Positions 20,393-31,619 are shown, numbered from the stretch's first letter. The stretch is DNA of 64,000 bases from Methylophilales bacterium BACL14 MAG-120910-bin43 (GCA_905181685.1 CAJIYK010000001.1:248001-312000); one strand, 5' to 3'. A program made the numbers and translations. The notes: a model not told the origin generated them from the sequence alone.

Positions 20393-22363
20393 ATGTTTGA
20401 ATCTCTTCAGTTAATAATCTTATTATTAGTAAGCTCCGTGTTCTTGGTGGCACTTTTTAAATATTTATCATTACCCCCAATGATCGCATATTTTGTCGTG
20501 GGCTTGTTCTTGGCCCTAATGCCTTAGGAATTCTTCCAGATTCTGAATCAAGTCGCCATTTTGTTGAATTTGGTATTGTATTTTTAATGTTTACAATTGG
20601 TTTGGAATTTAGTTTACCTAAGTTAAATTCAATGAGAAATATATTATTTGGTTTAGGGGGATCTCAAGTCTTAATAACACTCCTGTTGTAATAATGTGCG
20701 AGTGTTTTTTGGATTGCAATTACCTTCAGCATTTATTATTGGCGCAGCACTTACGATGTCATCAACAGCGATAGTATCTAAGATTTTGATTGAGAGATCA
20801 GATTTAAATAGCCGACATGGAAGACTATCTATTGGGATTCTATTGTTTCAGGATATTGCAGTGATATTTATTTTAATATTGATCCCTGTATTTAATAATT
20901 TAGAAGCAGATTTATTTAAATTAATTATCTTTGCATTATTAAAAATTATTTTTTTATTATTTATTGTATTTAAGGCTGGTAAACCAGTGATGAACTTTTG
21001 GTTTGATGTTGTTGCAAAAAATAAATCGAGAGAATTATTTGTTTTAAATGTTTTAATGATCACTCTTATTTTCTCTTATGCCACTAAATTAGCTGGTTTA
21101 TCTTATGCTCTAGGAGCATTTCTTGCTGGCATGATTATCTCTGAAACTCGATATAGACACCAAGTAGAATCAGACATTACTTCATTTAGAAATATTTTAT
21201 TAGGCTTATTTTTCATAAGTGTCGGCATGATGTTAAATATCGGATATTAATAGATAATTTTCGCTAATTATTTTATTATTCTTAACTTTTACAGTTTTTA
21301 AAATTATTCTAATCACTGCTTTAACAACCATGTTTAAGTATGAGCTAGGTGTGGGATTAGAACAGGAGTCATTTTATCTCAGGCGGGAGAGTTTGGTTTT
21401 GTGATTTTAGCGCTAGGCCAAAAAAATGCAATTATTACAGGAGATATATTTCAAATAATATTATCTGTATGTTTATTATCTATGCTGATAGCACCAATAT
21501 TAATTCCATTAAATGGTCGAATTGCTAGATGGATTGCGAAAGGATATTCAAAAAAATCAGAAACTCTTGTTAAGCAAATTGAAGGGGTAGGACATGATTA
21601 TTCAGACCATGTGATTTTATGTGGCTATGGGAGAAGTGGACAATATCTTGGAAGATTTTTAAAAGAAGAAAATATTAGTTTTATCGCTATCGATATGGAT
21701 TTAAATAGAGTGAGTGATGCCTCTATAGCTGGCGAAAATGTTATGTATGGGGATGCTAGCAGGAGGATCGTACTCAGAGCTGCGGGAATTGAAAGAGCAA
21801 AGGCAGTAATCGTTGCTTACACAGATGATAGGTCAACAGAAAAAGTGCTTAACGTTATTAGAGAGTCTTATCCCATTTTACCGGTAATTGTCAGAACTAA
21901 AGATGAATCGTCTGTAGATAAATTGCAAAATGCAGGAGCTACAGATGTAGTTCCTGAGGTACAAGAAGGGAGTTTAATGTTAGCATCACATGCGCTTGTT
22001 CTTCTTGGAATACCCTTAAGTAATGTAATTAAAAAAATCAGAATCTTTAGAAGTGAAAGATACAAAATGTTTAGAGGATATTTTGCTGGGGCAACGGATG
22101 TTGATCAGGAGACTTCTAGTCAAGACTTACCTCAACTTCACTCAGTTGAAATAAAAGAATATTTTTCTATTTGTAATAATTCAATTTCAAACTTATCTTT
22201 GAAAAATTTTGATGTTGAAATTCAATATATAAGAAGACCTAATATGTTGGAAAATATAGAACCAAGGCCAGATATTGTGTTATCCGCCGGAGATATATTA
22301 GTAATTATAGGCACTCAAGAAAACTTAAATTTATTTGAAAAATATACCATTAATGGAGAATAG
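20393..22363 (+). CDS. CPA2-family cation:proton antiporter, KefB/YbaL-like (five or more frameshifts)
   Basis: An integral membrane Na+(K+)/H+ antiporter domain of 12-13 hydrophobic helices (start MFESLQLIILLLVSS; GAALTMSSTAIVSKIL; SYALGAFLAGMIISET) followed by a cytoplasmic RCK/TrkA-N domain (VILCGYGRSGQYLGRFL, YGDASRRIVLRAAGI) and a TrkA-C domain. Breaks lie near 20501, 20677-20699, 21240-21260 and 21365. The reconstructed length is about 655 residues. It is divergent from kdsD, the usual arrangement in betaproteobacteria. Ion specificity cannot be read from the sequence. Confidence 0.85.
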
Positions 22364-22366
22364 TTT

Positions 22367-23373
22367 GTGGCTGTAAAAGCCGTAATAATAGGGGGAGGAG
22401 TTGTAGGTTGTATAACTGCAATTAAACTTAAAGAAAATGGTTACGATGTCACTGTGGTAGACAAATCAGTTGTTGGTGAAGAATCATCAGCAGCAGGAGC
22501 GGGCATCATATTTCCATTAATGCCTTGGAATTATGAATCAAGGGTATTTGATTTATGTTTAGGAGCATTATCTTTCTATAAGAATTTATCAATTAAGTTA
22601 ATAAAGGCTGGATTTGAAGATCCAGAATTTATTGAGTCGGGAATGATTTGTATTGATCCATCAGATAAAAAAAAAATTGTGCAATGGGGAAAAAAGAATA
22701 ATTTTACTATAAAAGAATATTTATTTAACAATAGGCCATCATATGAACTTGCAAAAGTAGCACAATTAATCCCAACAAAACTAATGAAATCTTTAAAGCA
22801 TATATATTCGAGCTTGGCATTGAGCTTATAGAAAATGTGAATATGCGTAAAATAGAAAAAAAATCTAATTATTTAGATGGATGGCCAACTAAAAACAATG
22901 AACTTATAAAGGGCGATTTTTTTGTGACCACGGTAGGAGCGTGGAGCTCAGAAATTAATGATGATTACAAAAATAAAATTTATCCAATAAGAGGCCAAAT
23001 AATTAGATATCCAAAATCTGAAATTAAACTAGATAAAATTCTTTATTCAAAAAATTTTTATTTATTACAAAGAAAATGTGGTTCTATTTTGGCGGGAAGT
23101 ACAATTGAAAATGTAGGCTTTGATAAAACAGTAACTGCAAAAGCGGCAAATGAACTCAATGAAAAGGCTATCAATCTTGTTCCTGAATTAAGAAATTTTA
23201 AGCCTTGTAAGCAATGGGCTGGTTTACGACCGGGTGTAAAAGGAAATATCCCGTTCATAGAGCAAGATAACAATTATAAAAATGTGTATATAAATTCTGG
23301 GCACTATAGATATGGGATTACAATGGCTCCAAAATCTGCTAATGAGGTATTAAAATTAATTGAAGACAAATAA
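22367..23373 (+). CDS. FAD-dependent oxidoreductase, DadA/ThiO-like (one frameshift)
   Basis: Starts with GTG and an FAD-binding dinucleotide fold, VIIGGGVVGCITAIKLKENG, then GEESSAAGAGIIFPL. The C-terminal half has WAGLRPGVKGNIPFIEQ and a GHYRYGITMAPKSA end, typical of the DAO superfamily (D-amino-acid dehydrogenase, glycine oxidase). The frame breaks near 22797; repair joins LMKSL to KAYIFELGIELIENV. The substrate is unknown. It is 3 bases after the antiporter and leads into the ELM1 gene, so it probably belongs to the same operon. Confidence 0.8.
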
Positions 23374-23375
23374 AC

Positions 23376-24238
23376 ATGAAAAAATTAAGGTTATCTGGCG
23401 CTTTACAGATGGCAAAGCAGGTCACGATAAACAATCATTAGGCCCTTGTTGAAAGCTTAATGAACCAAACTAAGTGTAGATTATTTGATTTCAATGTCCA
23501 AGGTCAACGCAACCCAATTTTAAATATAATCTTTAAAAATTATAAGTTACCTGAAGGTATAACAAAACCTGATATTGCTATAGGTGCAGGGCATAAAACT
23601 CATTTACATTTATTAGCTATAAAAAGATGTTTTAATGCAAAAATAGTAGTAATTATGAAACCAAGCTTACCCCTTATGTTTTTTGATTTGTGCATAATCC
23701 CAAAACATGATGGCATAAAAAATGGTCCTAATATTATCAATACCCAAAGCAGCTTAGTTAAATTCAATTCAAATCTTAAAAAAAAAGAAAATACAGGTTT
23801 AATTTTAATAGGAGGCCCCTCCAAACATTATTTTTGGGATTCAAAGATAGTCTTAGAAGAAATATGTAAGATTTCAAAGAAATTTAAATTTAGAAAATTG
23901 GTATTACACTTCGAGAAGGACGCCATTTGATTTTCTAGACCAATTAAATGAATTAAATATTTCTGATATTAAAGTCTATGAATATTCAAAAATTAAAAAT
24001 GACTGGCTTGATAAGAATATTAATAAAGTAAAGAATATTTGGGTTACGAATGATTCATATTCTATGGTTACAGAAGCAATTGCAAGTGGTGCAGATGTAG
24101 ACATCTTAGATCTTAAAGTTAAACAAGATTCAAAATTATCTAGAGAGATGAAAGTAATTAAAAATAAATAAAAGAAAAATACCTATTCAAAATGAAGCGA
24201 AAGTAGTTGCTAAATTTATTAAAAAGATATGGTTTTAA
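23376..24238 (+). CDS. ELM1-family putative glycosyltransferase (several frameshifts)
   Basis: The repaired N-terminus reads KIKVIWRFTDGKAGHDKQSLG, the hallmark of the bacterial ELM1 (mitochondrial-fission ELM1-like, GT-B fold) family, followed by AIGAGHKTHLHLL, ILIGGPSKHYFWD, the TSRRTP motif and WVTNDSYSMVTEAIASGADV. Breaks lie in the A-run after the ATG (or a TTG at 23360 is used instead), near 23450, 23915 and 24165. The end overlaps the next gene by 10 bases. Family members are thought to act in envelope polysaccharide synthesis; the reaction is not established. Confidence 0.75.
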
Positions 24239-25342
24239 ATAAAAAAATTACAGTCTTGCAAGTTTTACCAGATCTCAACTCAGGTGGTGTTGAAAAAGGG
24301 ACTGTGGAAGTTAATAAGTACTTAACAAAAAAAGGCCATCGGTCTATCGTGGTATCTAATGGTGGAAGAATGGTAGATGAGTTAATTAATGATAATGGAG
24401 AGCATTATAAATTAGCAGTAGGTAAAAAAACTTTCCTTACTTTATTTGATTCCTAGCTTATTAGTTTTATTAAAATAAATAAGATTGATGTTGTTCATGC
24501 TAGATCAAGATTACCGGCATGGGTATGTTATTTTGCTTTAAATTTGTTGAAAAAAATATTAGGCCAGCATTTATAACTACATTTCATGGGGCATATTCTG
24601 TAAATAAATATAGTAGTATTATGGCAAAAGGAGATATGGTAATAGTTGTTTCTAAAACAATTAAAAAATATGTTTTAAAAAATTATAAAGTAGACAAGAA
24701 AAAACTCTTTCTAATTATCGAGGTGTTTCAAAAAAAGAATTTTCTCCGAAATATAATGCCACTAGAGAATGGTTAATAAAATGGTATGAAGAATTTCCAC
24801 AAACTAAAGAAAAAATAATATTAACTATTCCTGGAAGAATTACTCGAATCAAGGGGCAGGATCACTTTATAAAGGTTATTGATAAAATTGTAAAAAAATA
24901 TCCAAATATTCATGGCCTTATAATTGGAGAAGAGAAAAGCAAAACTAAATATATGAGAGAATTAAAAGATCAAGTTACAAGTTTTGGTCTTGATGCGAGT
25001 ATTACTTTTGTTGGTCATCGAAAAGATGTAAAACAAATAATGTCTATTTCAAGGTTAGTTTTTTCATTAACAAAAGTTCCCGAGGCATTTGGTCGCATAT
25101 CCCTTGAAAGTCTAAGCCTAGGCGTTCCTGTAATAGCATATTCTCATGGTGGAGTTAAGGAGCAACTGAGTGAAATACTTCCGGAAGGGCTAGTAAGTGT
25201 TGGAAATATTAATAATGTGGCTAAATTAGCTTGTGAGTGGATAAATAAACCACCGGTAATAAAAAGAAATAATTCTTTTACACTTGAAAAAATGCTAGAA
25301 AATACGTTAAAAATATACAAAAAAATGGTAAGAGAAATATAA
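24229..25342 (+). CDS. Glycosyltransferase family 4 (several frameshifts)
   Basis: A GT-B type glycosyltransferase: N-terminal TVLQVLPDLNSGGVEKGTVE is the standard GT4 opening, FITTFHGAYSVNKYSSIMA follows, and the C-terminal donor-binding half has GRITRIKGQDHFIKVI, ITFVGHRKDVKQIM and EAFGRISLESLSLGVPVIA with the conserved E-x7-E. Breaks lie near 24450, 24515 and 24715. Repaired length is about 370 residues, cytoplasmic. The context (LPS sugar genes on both sides) suggests core or outer-core synthesis; the sugar is unknown. Confidence 0.85.
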
Positions 25343-25344
25343 AA

Positions 25345-26238
25345 ATGAGTATTGCAAAAAAATATAATCAAAATACAACCTAAGGTAAAAAATTTCTTAA
25401 GAAAGAAGCCTTATTTGTCTCTTGCGATTTTAAAGGAGATAGTGAGTGCTTAATTGCTGGACCATTTCTTGGTGAGTTTGGTTGGGAGCTTATGCAGTGG
25501 CAAGGTTATATTAGACAGCTTTCAAAATTTTATAAAAAAACGATAGTTTATGGCAGAGCTTCCTCTTCATATTTATATAAAGACTTTGTATCGGAATTTA
25601 GAGAATTAGATGTCTTCATCATGGGATTCAGATGCATATGAGCTAAAAAATTTCAATTACTACTAAATGGGCGGAACAGTTCGAAGGTCAAGATATACTT
25701 CTTGCAGATAATAGATGCAAAGAACTTCAAGGATTATTACATCAAAAATTCATAACATTTGGAAAGAAGAAGAAAGAAAATGAATTTGATTTAATCATTC
25801 ATGCAAGACAAATTCCAGCCCGTAGAGGGAATAAAAAGAAAGTCGTTAAGAAATTGGCCGATAGATTCATGGGAAAATGTATGCAATTCTTTATCACATC
25901 TAAAAATTGCAGCAGTAGGTATAAAGGACTTATCATATGCCCCAAAAAAGTACTAGATCTTAAGAGGGATAGAAACAGAAAAACTATGCTCAATTTTAGC
26001 AAGTTCAAAGTGTTGTGTAGGGCCGTCATCGGGTCTAATGCATTTAGCTAGTCTTTGTAAAACCCCACACTTGGTATGGACTTCAGAACACAATGGTTCG
26101 AAAAGGTTTGGAGGAGTAAGTTATAGATATCAAAGAAGTTGGAATCCTCATTCAACAAAAGTAAAAGTAATTAATGAGGAAGGTGATCAACCCTCATATG
26201 AGTATGTAAAAAATGAAATCTTAAATTTTTTAAAATAA
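25345..26238 (+). CDS. Uncharacterised GT9-like protein of the sugar cluster (many frameshifts)
   Basis: I do not recognise a named family. The joined frames read a basic N-terminus (KIQPKVKNFLRKKPYLSL), then AGPFLGEFGWELMQWQGYIR, a middle with IIHARQIPARRGNKKKV and RNWPIDSWENVCNSLSHLKI, and a C-terminus IASSKCCVGPSSGLMHLASL-like (ILASSKCCVGPSSGLMHLA) and HLVWTSEHNGSKRFGG. The GPSSGLMHLA segment resembles the donor site GNDSGPMHLA of GT9 heptosyltransferases. Breaks lie near 25378, 25425, 25620, 25665, 25855, 25955 and 25965. It lies 2 bases after the GT4 gene. Function probably in LPS assembly, by context only. Confidence 0.6.
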
Positions 26239-26267
26239 AAAATATTTTAATGAGATCAAAAAAATAA

Positions 26268-27167
26268 ATGAAAAAAAAAGAAAATATATTGATCATAAAG
26301 CATGGAGCGTTGGGTGATCTTATTCAGGCTGATGGAATATTTAAGTCAATAAGGTTAAACATAAATATGCCAATATAGTATTAATTACCTCAAAAAATTT
26401 TTAACTTAATGCAAAGAGCCCATATATTAACGATATTTTAATAGATGATAGGCTTTCCTTCATTAATATAAATTTTTACATCAATTTTTTTAAAAGAATT
26501 AATCAATTATAATTTTTCAAAAATTTATGATTTACAAAATTCACAGAGAACATATATTTATCAAAAATATTTTTTCAGAAAGGCAGAGTGGGTAACAACA
26601 AAAAGAAAAGATCATAAAATATCTGGAATAATGGGTTTAGTAGAAATGTTAAAAAAAAATGGTTTAAAACCAAAGATGCTTTAAAGCCTAATATTTCTTG
26701 GTTAACTACAGATGTAAAAAATATTTTAAAAAAAAATAAAATTTTTTCAAAATATATTGTACTTCTACCTGGCTCATCAAGAAAACATAAAGAGAAGCGA
26801 TGGCCTTTTTTTGGAGAATTAGCAAAACTTCTTCTATTAAAAAATTATCAAGTTGTAGTCTATATTAGGGCCAGAAGAGTTAGAGTTAGAGCAGTCAATT
26901 AAAGGAATAATTTTTAAGAATATGAAGTGGAGTGAATTATCAGGGGTAATGAAAAAATCTTATTTTGTGATTGGCAATGATTCGGGGCCTAGCCATATTG
27001 CCTCATGTTTAGATATAAATGGATTAGCTCTGTTTGGAGATTCAACTTCAGCAACTAGATCTGGATTAAAAAAAAGTAAATTTGATACTCTTGAGGTCAA
27101 TGATTTAAAAAAATTAAGCCCTGATACAGTTTATAAAAAAATGATTGAAAATTTGAAACGAATTTAG
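26268..27167 (+). CDS. Heptosyltransferase-like GT9 (several frameshifts)
   Basis: Begins KENILIIKHGALGDLIQADG, the ADP-heptose:LPS heptosyltransferase opening, with LLPGSSRKHKEKRWPFFGEL in the middle and IGNDSGPSHIASCL near the C-terminus, the sugar-nucleotide site of GT9. Breaks lie near 26358, 26400, 26500, 26665 and 26870. Repaired length of about 300 residues is a little below WaaC/WaaF. It is very AT-rich, like the genes around it. The acceptor and exact sugar cannot be assigned. Confidence 0.82.
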
Positions 27168-27277
27168 ACTAGATGCAAATGTTATAAAAAGTAAAGACAT
27201 AGGCGGTATTTTCAGGCCCTTTGTGAAAATTAAATATAATTGGAGATGATAAGGAAAATAAATTTACTCACTAGAAG

Positions 27278-28932
27278 CTAGGATTTTAGCTCGCTAATAA
27301 TTCGTTTAATTGGTTTGTCCCAATTCCCCAAGGTTGATTGCCTAAAAATTTTAATTGATGGATACCAAGGTGAATCTTTTCTTTCATTCATCCATAAAAA
27401 ACTTGATTTATCCGGAAGAAGTAAAAAAGTTTTTTTACCTAATGCACCTGCTAGATGTGCTATTACTGAATCAACAGATATTACAAAATCCATCATTTTA
27501 ACAAGTGATGCAGTGTCAGAGAAGTCAGTTAAGTGAATTTTGATGATCAATAATTTTAGATTTATTCAGTATCTCTAAATCTTCATGTGGTACATCTTTT
27601 TGAAGAGAGTAAAACTCAAAAGGAAGAGATATTAATTCAGAAAAATCATCAAGTGACATACTTCTATTGTGATTATTTTTATGTAATGGATTTCCAGACC
27701 AACTTAAACCAATTCTCAAATGATTACTATTTTTAAATTTTTCTTCCCAAATTTTATTTTTATTTAAATTTGTTTTAAGTAAGGGCATTTATTTGGAACA
27801 TTCGAAATTTCAGTTTTGAATGCTAAGGGAGGCTCATAATAGGGAATAAAAATCAAATTTAGGAGGTTGAGTATTTGGGCCAATTACCTCTATTTCAGAT
27901 CCTGAGAGTTATTAATTTATAAAAAGGCTCAGTGACCTCTAAAATTATTTTCTTTGGATGTAAATCTTTTAATAAAGCTATATATCTATAACATTGAATA
28001 AAATCACCATGGCCTTGTTCGGGATATATAAAGATGACTTTATTTTCTATAGATTCATTTCCCAGCCATAATTTTTTAGGATAATCCCTGACCCATTCTT
28101 TTGCAAAGCTTTGCCACCTATATTCATATAGCTCCCATCCGTCTTTATAATTTCCTTGAAAAAGATGGAGTAATGATTTATTCCAATAAGATTCTGGGTA
28201 CTTTGGATCAAGGGAGATACATTTATTAAAATCTTCCATAGCTAAATTTAATTTTTTTAATGCCTGAAAAGATAAGCCACGATTACTATAAAAGTATCCT
28301 GTAGTTGGCGCATTTTTAATACATAGATTGAAGTAGTCAATTGATTCATCGAACCTATTCATTCTATAAGCAGCTAAACCAGCATTGTTATAAAGGATTG
28401 CATTATCTTTATCTATTTTTATGCATTGAGTAAAATATTCCAAAGCATTCTTTGCTTCACCAATTTCTAATAGATTAACTCCTATAGCATTTAAAATTTG
28501 TAAATTTCTAGGAGCTAGTTCTAGCGCACTCTTAAACAATCAATAGCTTCATTATGAATTTTAAGATTAGTTAAAAGCTCCCCTTTTTTTATATAGGCTT
28601 CTAAGTATTCAGGAGCTTTTGTTATTGTTGTTGTATAAAATTCAAGAGCCTTTGTGAGATTTTTTTGATTTAGATAAGAATTCCAAGATTAAAGCTAATC
28701 ATAGGTTGGTTTGGATTTATTTGAAGTGATTTTTCAAGCAATGAACATCCTTTTTTGTCATTACCTAATTGGAGATTTAAAGTACCAAGACTATTGCATA
28801 AGTCAGCACTCTCTGGATATTTAGAAATTAAATATTCAAATCCTTTTTGTGCTTTATTTAAGTCTCCAGATTGATGAAACTGTATACTTTCTTGAAATAT
28901 ATCATCATCATTTTTTGTTTATTCGAAACCAT
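27278..28932 (-). CDS. TPR protein with C-terminal GT9-like domain (many frameshifts)
   Basis: The N-terminal two thirds is a run of about eight tetratricopeptide repeats (for example AILYNNAGLAAYRMNRFDES and FYSNRGLSFQALKKLNLAME). The C-terminal part has the family block YKDGWELYEYRW, IYPEQGHGDFIQCYRY, LRIGLSWSGNPLHKNN and ISVDSVIAHLAGALGKKTFL, a GT9-type donor site. Such TPR-glycosyltransferase proteins are common in low-GC marine proteobacteria. Breaks lie near 28910, 28681, 28540, 27895, 27850, 27785 and 27545. The ATG at 28932 gives MVSNKQK. It is convergent with the GT9 gene, and the 110 bases between them hold nothing I recognise. Confidence 0.78.
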
Positions 28933-28944
28933 TAAATTATGTAT

Positions 28945-29411
28945 TCATTTAGACCAATTCCCTGATTTACCGCCAGATTTTTTTAACAGCATAATTTTTG
29001 AAATAGATAAATTTTTGCTAAAAGATTTACACATATCATATATTGTAAGTAAGGCGACAGAAACAGAGGTGAGTGCTTCCATTTCAACTCCAGTTTTACC
29101 AAAACACCTTACTAAACCTTTGCAATTAATTATATTTCTTTATCATCAATAGAAAATTCAATTTCAATTTTAGTAAGATTTAAATTATGTGCCAATGGAA
29201 TTAAATCTGAGGTTCTTTTTGCTGCTTGGATACCTGCAAGTCTAGATGTTGATAGCACATCTCCTTTCTTATTTCTATTTTCAATAATAGCATTAATTAT
29301 TTCTTTATTGAGTATTATAGATCCCTGAGCAATCGCCTCCCTTAAAGTATCGTTCTTTTTTGAGACATCGACCATGTTGGCATCACCATTTTCATCAATA
29401 TGAGTAAACAT
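28945..29411 (-). CDS. moaC: Cyclic pyranopterin monophosphate synthase MoaC (one frameshift)
   Basis: MoaC makes cPMP, the first intermediate of the molybdenum cofactor. [18 protein letters not shown] is the usual start; [22 protein letters not shown] holds the core. The frame breaks near 29135; repair continues [33 protein letters not shown] with the conserved Asp and Lys, and [10 protein letters not shown]. About 155 residues, normal. No other moa genes are in the window. It is divergent from the BepA-like gene, an arrangement seen in betaproteobacteria. Confidence 0.92.
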
Positions 29412-29464
29412 CTATTTATCTTCCGCTATAATTTATTAAGTAATTACAATGATAATATCAATGT

Positions 29465-30887
29465 ATGAAAAAAACTCTATTAATATTAATTTTCTTAAGC
29501 TGTATTGTAATGGCTAATAATTTGCCTGAACTTGGTGACTACAGCTCTTCCAAAATAAGTGAAAATGAAGAAATTTTCATCGGTAGACAAATTTTATTTC
29601 AAGTTAATCAGAGCGATAGCATTATTCGGGATATTGAGATTTCAGACTATCTCGATTTATTAGGCAAAAGACTCATAAACGCAAGCACAGATCCCGCGAA
29701 AAAAATTGAATTTTTTATTGTGAATGATTCATCAATAAATGCTTTTGCAATGCTTGGGGGTGTTATAGGTGTTCATTCAGGATTATTTCTCGCTTCAAAC
29801 ACAGAGTCAGAATTAGCAAGTGTTATAAGTCATGAGATAGCCCACATTAATCAAAAACATATTTCAAGATTTTTAGCGCAACAGGAAAGAGCCTCTTATC
29901 AGTCAACTTTTCTTATGGCCGTGGCACTCTTATTGGCTAGATCGAATCCTCAACTTGCAAGTACAACTATGGCAGGGGCATCTGCAGGCTCAGTTCAAGG
30001 AGCGCTTGACTTTACAAGGGAGAATGAGAAAGAAGCAGATAGGGTTGGAATTCAAACGTTAAATAATGCTGGCTTTGATGTCAGAGGCGCCCGTGATTTT
30101 TTTACAACACTTAAAAAAGCTAACCAGTTTTCTGGCGGAGCGGCACCAGCTTTTTTACAAACCCATCCCATAACAAGTAACAGAATAAGTGATATTGAAG
30201 ATCGATTAAAAGATTATCCATATAAGCAAAGGTTGGGCAATCAAACTTTTCACTACGTCAAGGGTAAGTTAAAAGCTCTTCTTGGAGATAAAAGTAATAC
30301 GAAAAATATTTTAGAGGAAAATATTAAAAATAAAATATATATAAATGAAGCAGGAGAAAGATTTGCGCTTGCATATATTTATTTAATGGATAACGAATTT
30401 ACTAAATCACAAGAACAGATTCAATGGTTATTTGATAATGAACAATCAAATCCAATGTTAAGTCAGCTCTATATAAATTATTTAATAAAAACAAATAAAG
30501 TTACAGAAGCAAAAAAATTATATATACAAAATTTAAATTTCTTTCCCATCTAACAGATCTTTTGTCTTTGGCCTTGCTGATTTATATCTAAGAACCCAAG
30601 AAACGGAAAAAGCACTAAAACTTCTGAAAAAAAATGAACAAAAATTTTCACAAGACCCCATTCTTTATAATTTGTATGCAAAAGTTTATGCAAAACAAGG
30701 GGAAAAATTACTTCAATATGAGAATCTAGCAGAAGCCGCTTATTATAATTTTAATCTTCAGGAGGCAATTATGAGGATGGATTTAGCAATTAAAGCAAAT
30801 GATGGTGATTTTTATGAAAAGTCTAGAGTTGAATCAAGATTAAAACAATTCCAAAGAGAGCAACAATTTCACACAAGAGATAAATGA
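29465..30887 (+). CDS. bepA: BepA-like M48 metalloprotease/chaperone with TPRs (one frameshift)
   Basis: A periplasmic protein: signal sequence KTLLILIFLSCIVMANN, then an M48 peptidase domain with zinc motif HEIAHINQKH (His123, Glu124, His127) and the third ligand region ENEKEADRVG near 190. The C-terminal TPR region (about 235 on) is interrupted by a frame break near 30545 and resumes FVFGLADLYLRTQETEKALK to the end. BepA helps assemble or removes stalled LptD and other outer-membrane barrels. TATAAT at 29427-29432 may be its -10. Confidence 0.87.
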
Positions 30888-30979
30888 TAAGTTTTACTTA
30901 TCAATATGATTTTAAGATAAAATTATACTAAGTAGCCTAGCAGTAGAACTGGTTATCAAATTATTATAGGAAAATTAAC

Positions 30980-31549
30980 ATGTCTTCACTTATTAATACA
31001 GAAGTTAAGCCTTTCAAGGCGACAGCATTTCACAGCGAAAAAGGTGGCATAGAAGTGACCGAGGCTGATCTTAAAGGAAAATGGTCCGCTGTTGTTTTTT
31101 ATCCAGCTGATTTTACATTTGTTTGTCCAACTGAGCTGGGAGATCTTGCAGACCATTATGAAGAGTTACAAAAAATAGGTGTGGAAGTGTATGCGGTATC
31201 AACAGATACACACTTTACGCACAAAGCTTGGCATGACACATCAGAAACAATTAAAAAAATAAAATTTCCAATGATTGGAGATCCGACAGGCGCAATATCA
31301 AGAAACTTTGATGTAATGATTGAAGAGGAAGGTTTAGCTTTGAGAGGCTCATTCATAATAAATCCAGATGGAATCATTAAAACTGCTGAAATAAATGATT
31401 TAGGCATAGGTCGTTCAGCAGCCGATTTAGTAAGAAAGGTTCAGGCAGCTCAACATATTGCAGCAAATCCAAATCAAGCTTGCCCTGCTTCTTGGAAACC
31501 AGGAGAAGAGGCATTAACTCCATCACTTGATTTAGTAGGTAAAATTTAG
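30980..31549 (+). CDS. ahpC: Alkyl hydroperoxide reductase subunit C
   Basis: A typical 2-Cys peroxiredoxin of 189 residues. The peroxidatic Cys49 lies in [10 protein letters not shown] and the resolving Cys168 in [10 protein letters not shown]. Length, the C-terminal tail and pairing with ahpF identify the AhpC1 type. It reduces hydrogen peroxide and organic peroxides using electrons from AhpF. A Shine-Dalgarno (AGGAAAA) precedes the ATG. TATACT at 30924-30929 may be the -10; I see no convincing OxyR site. Confidence 0.97.
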   Translation: MSSLINTEVKPFKATAFHSEKGGIEVTEADLKGKWSAVVFYPADFTFVCPTELGDLADHYEELQKIGVEVYAVSTDTHFTHKAWHDTSETIKKIKFPMIGDPTGAISRNFDVMIEEEGLALRGSFIINPDGIIKTAEINDLGIGRSAADLVRKVQAAQHIAANPNQACPASWKPGEEALTPSLDLVGKI

Positions 31550-31566
31550 ACCCTGAAATAGTTTAG

Positions 31567-31597
31567 TTTGGTTGGGCAAAAATTAAGTCCAACCAAA
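31567..31597 (+). other. Intercistronic hairpin between ahpC and ahpF
   Basis: TTTGGTTGG (31567-31575) and its exact complement CCAACCAAA (31589-31597) form a perfect 9-bp stem with a 13-base loop in the 70-base gap between ahpC and ahpF. There is no T-run after it, so it is not a standard terminator. It could stabilise the upstream ahpC message or partly limit readthrough, giving more AhpC than AhpF. Confidence 0.5.
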
Positions 31598-31619
31598 GCT
31601 ATGCTCCGGAAGACTATTT

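Noticed and set aside
22870-23270. Possible small gene opposite the FAD oxidoreductase
   Set aside because: The antisense frame has no recognisable domain and overlaps conserved motifs of the plus-strand enzyme.
2800-30600. Real pseudogene decay of a 28-kb region
   Set aside because: Almost only single-base indels with otherwise intact motifs, including normally essential genes; sequence error is simpler.
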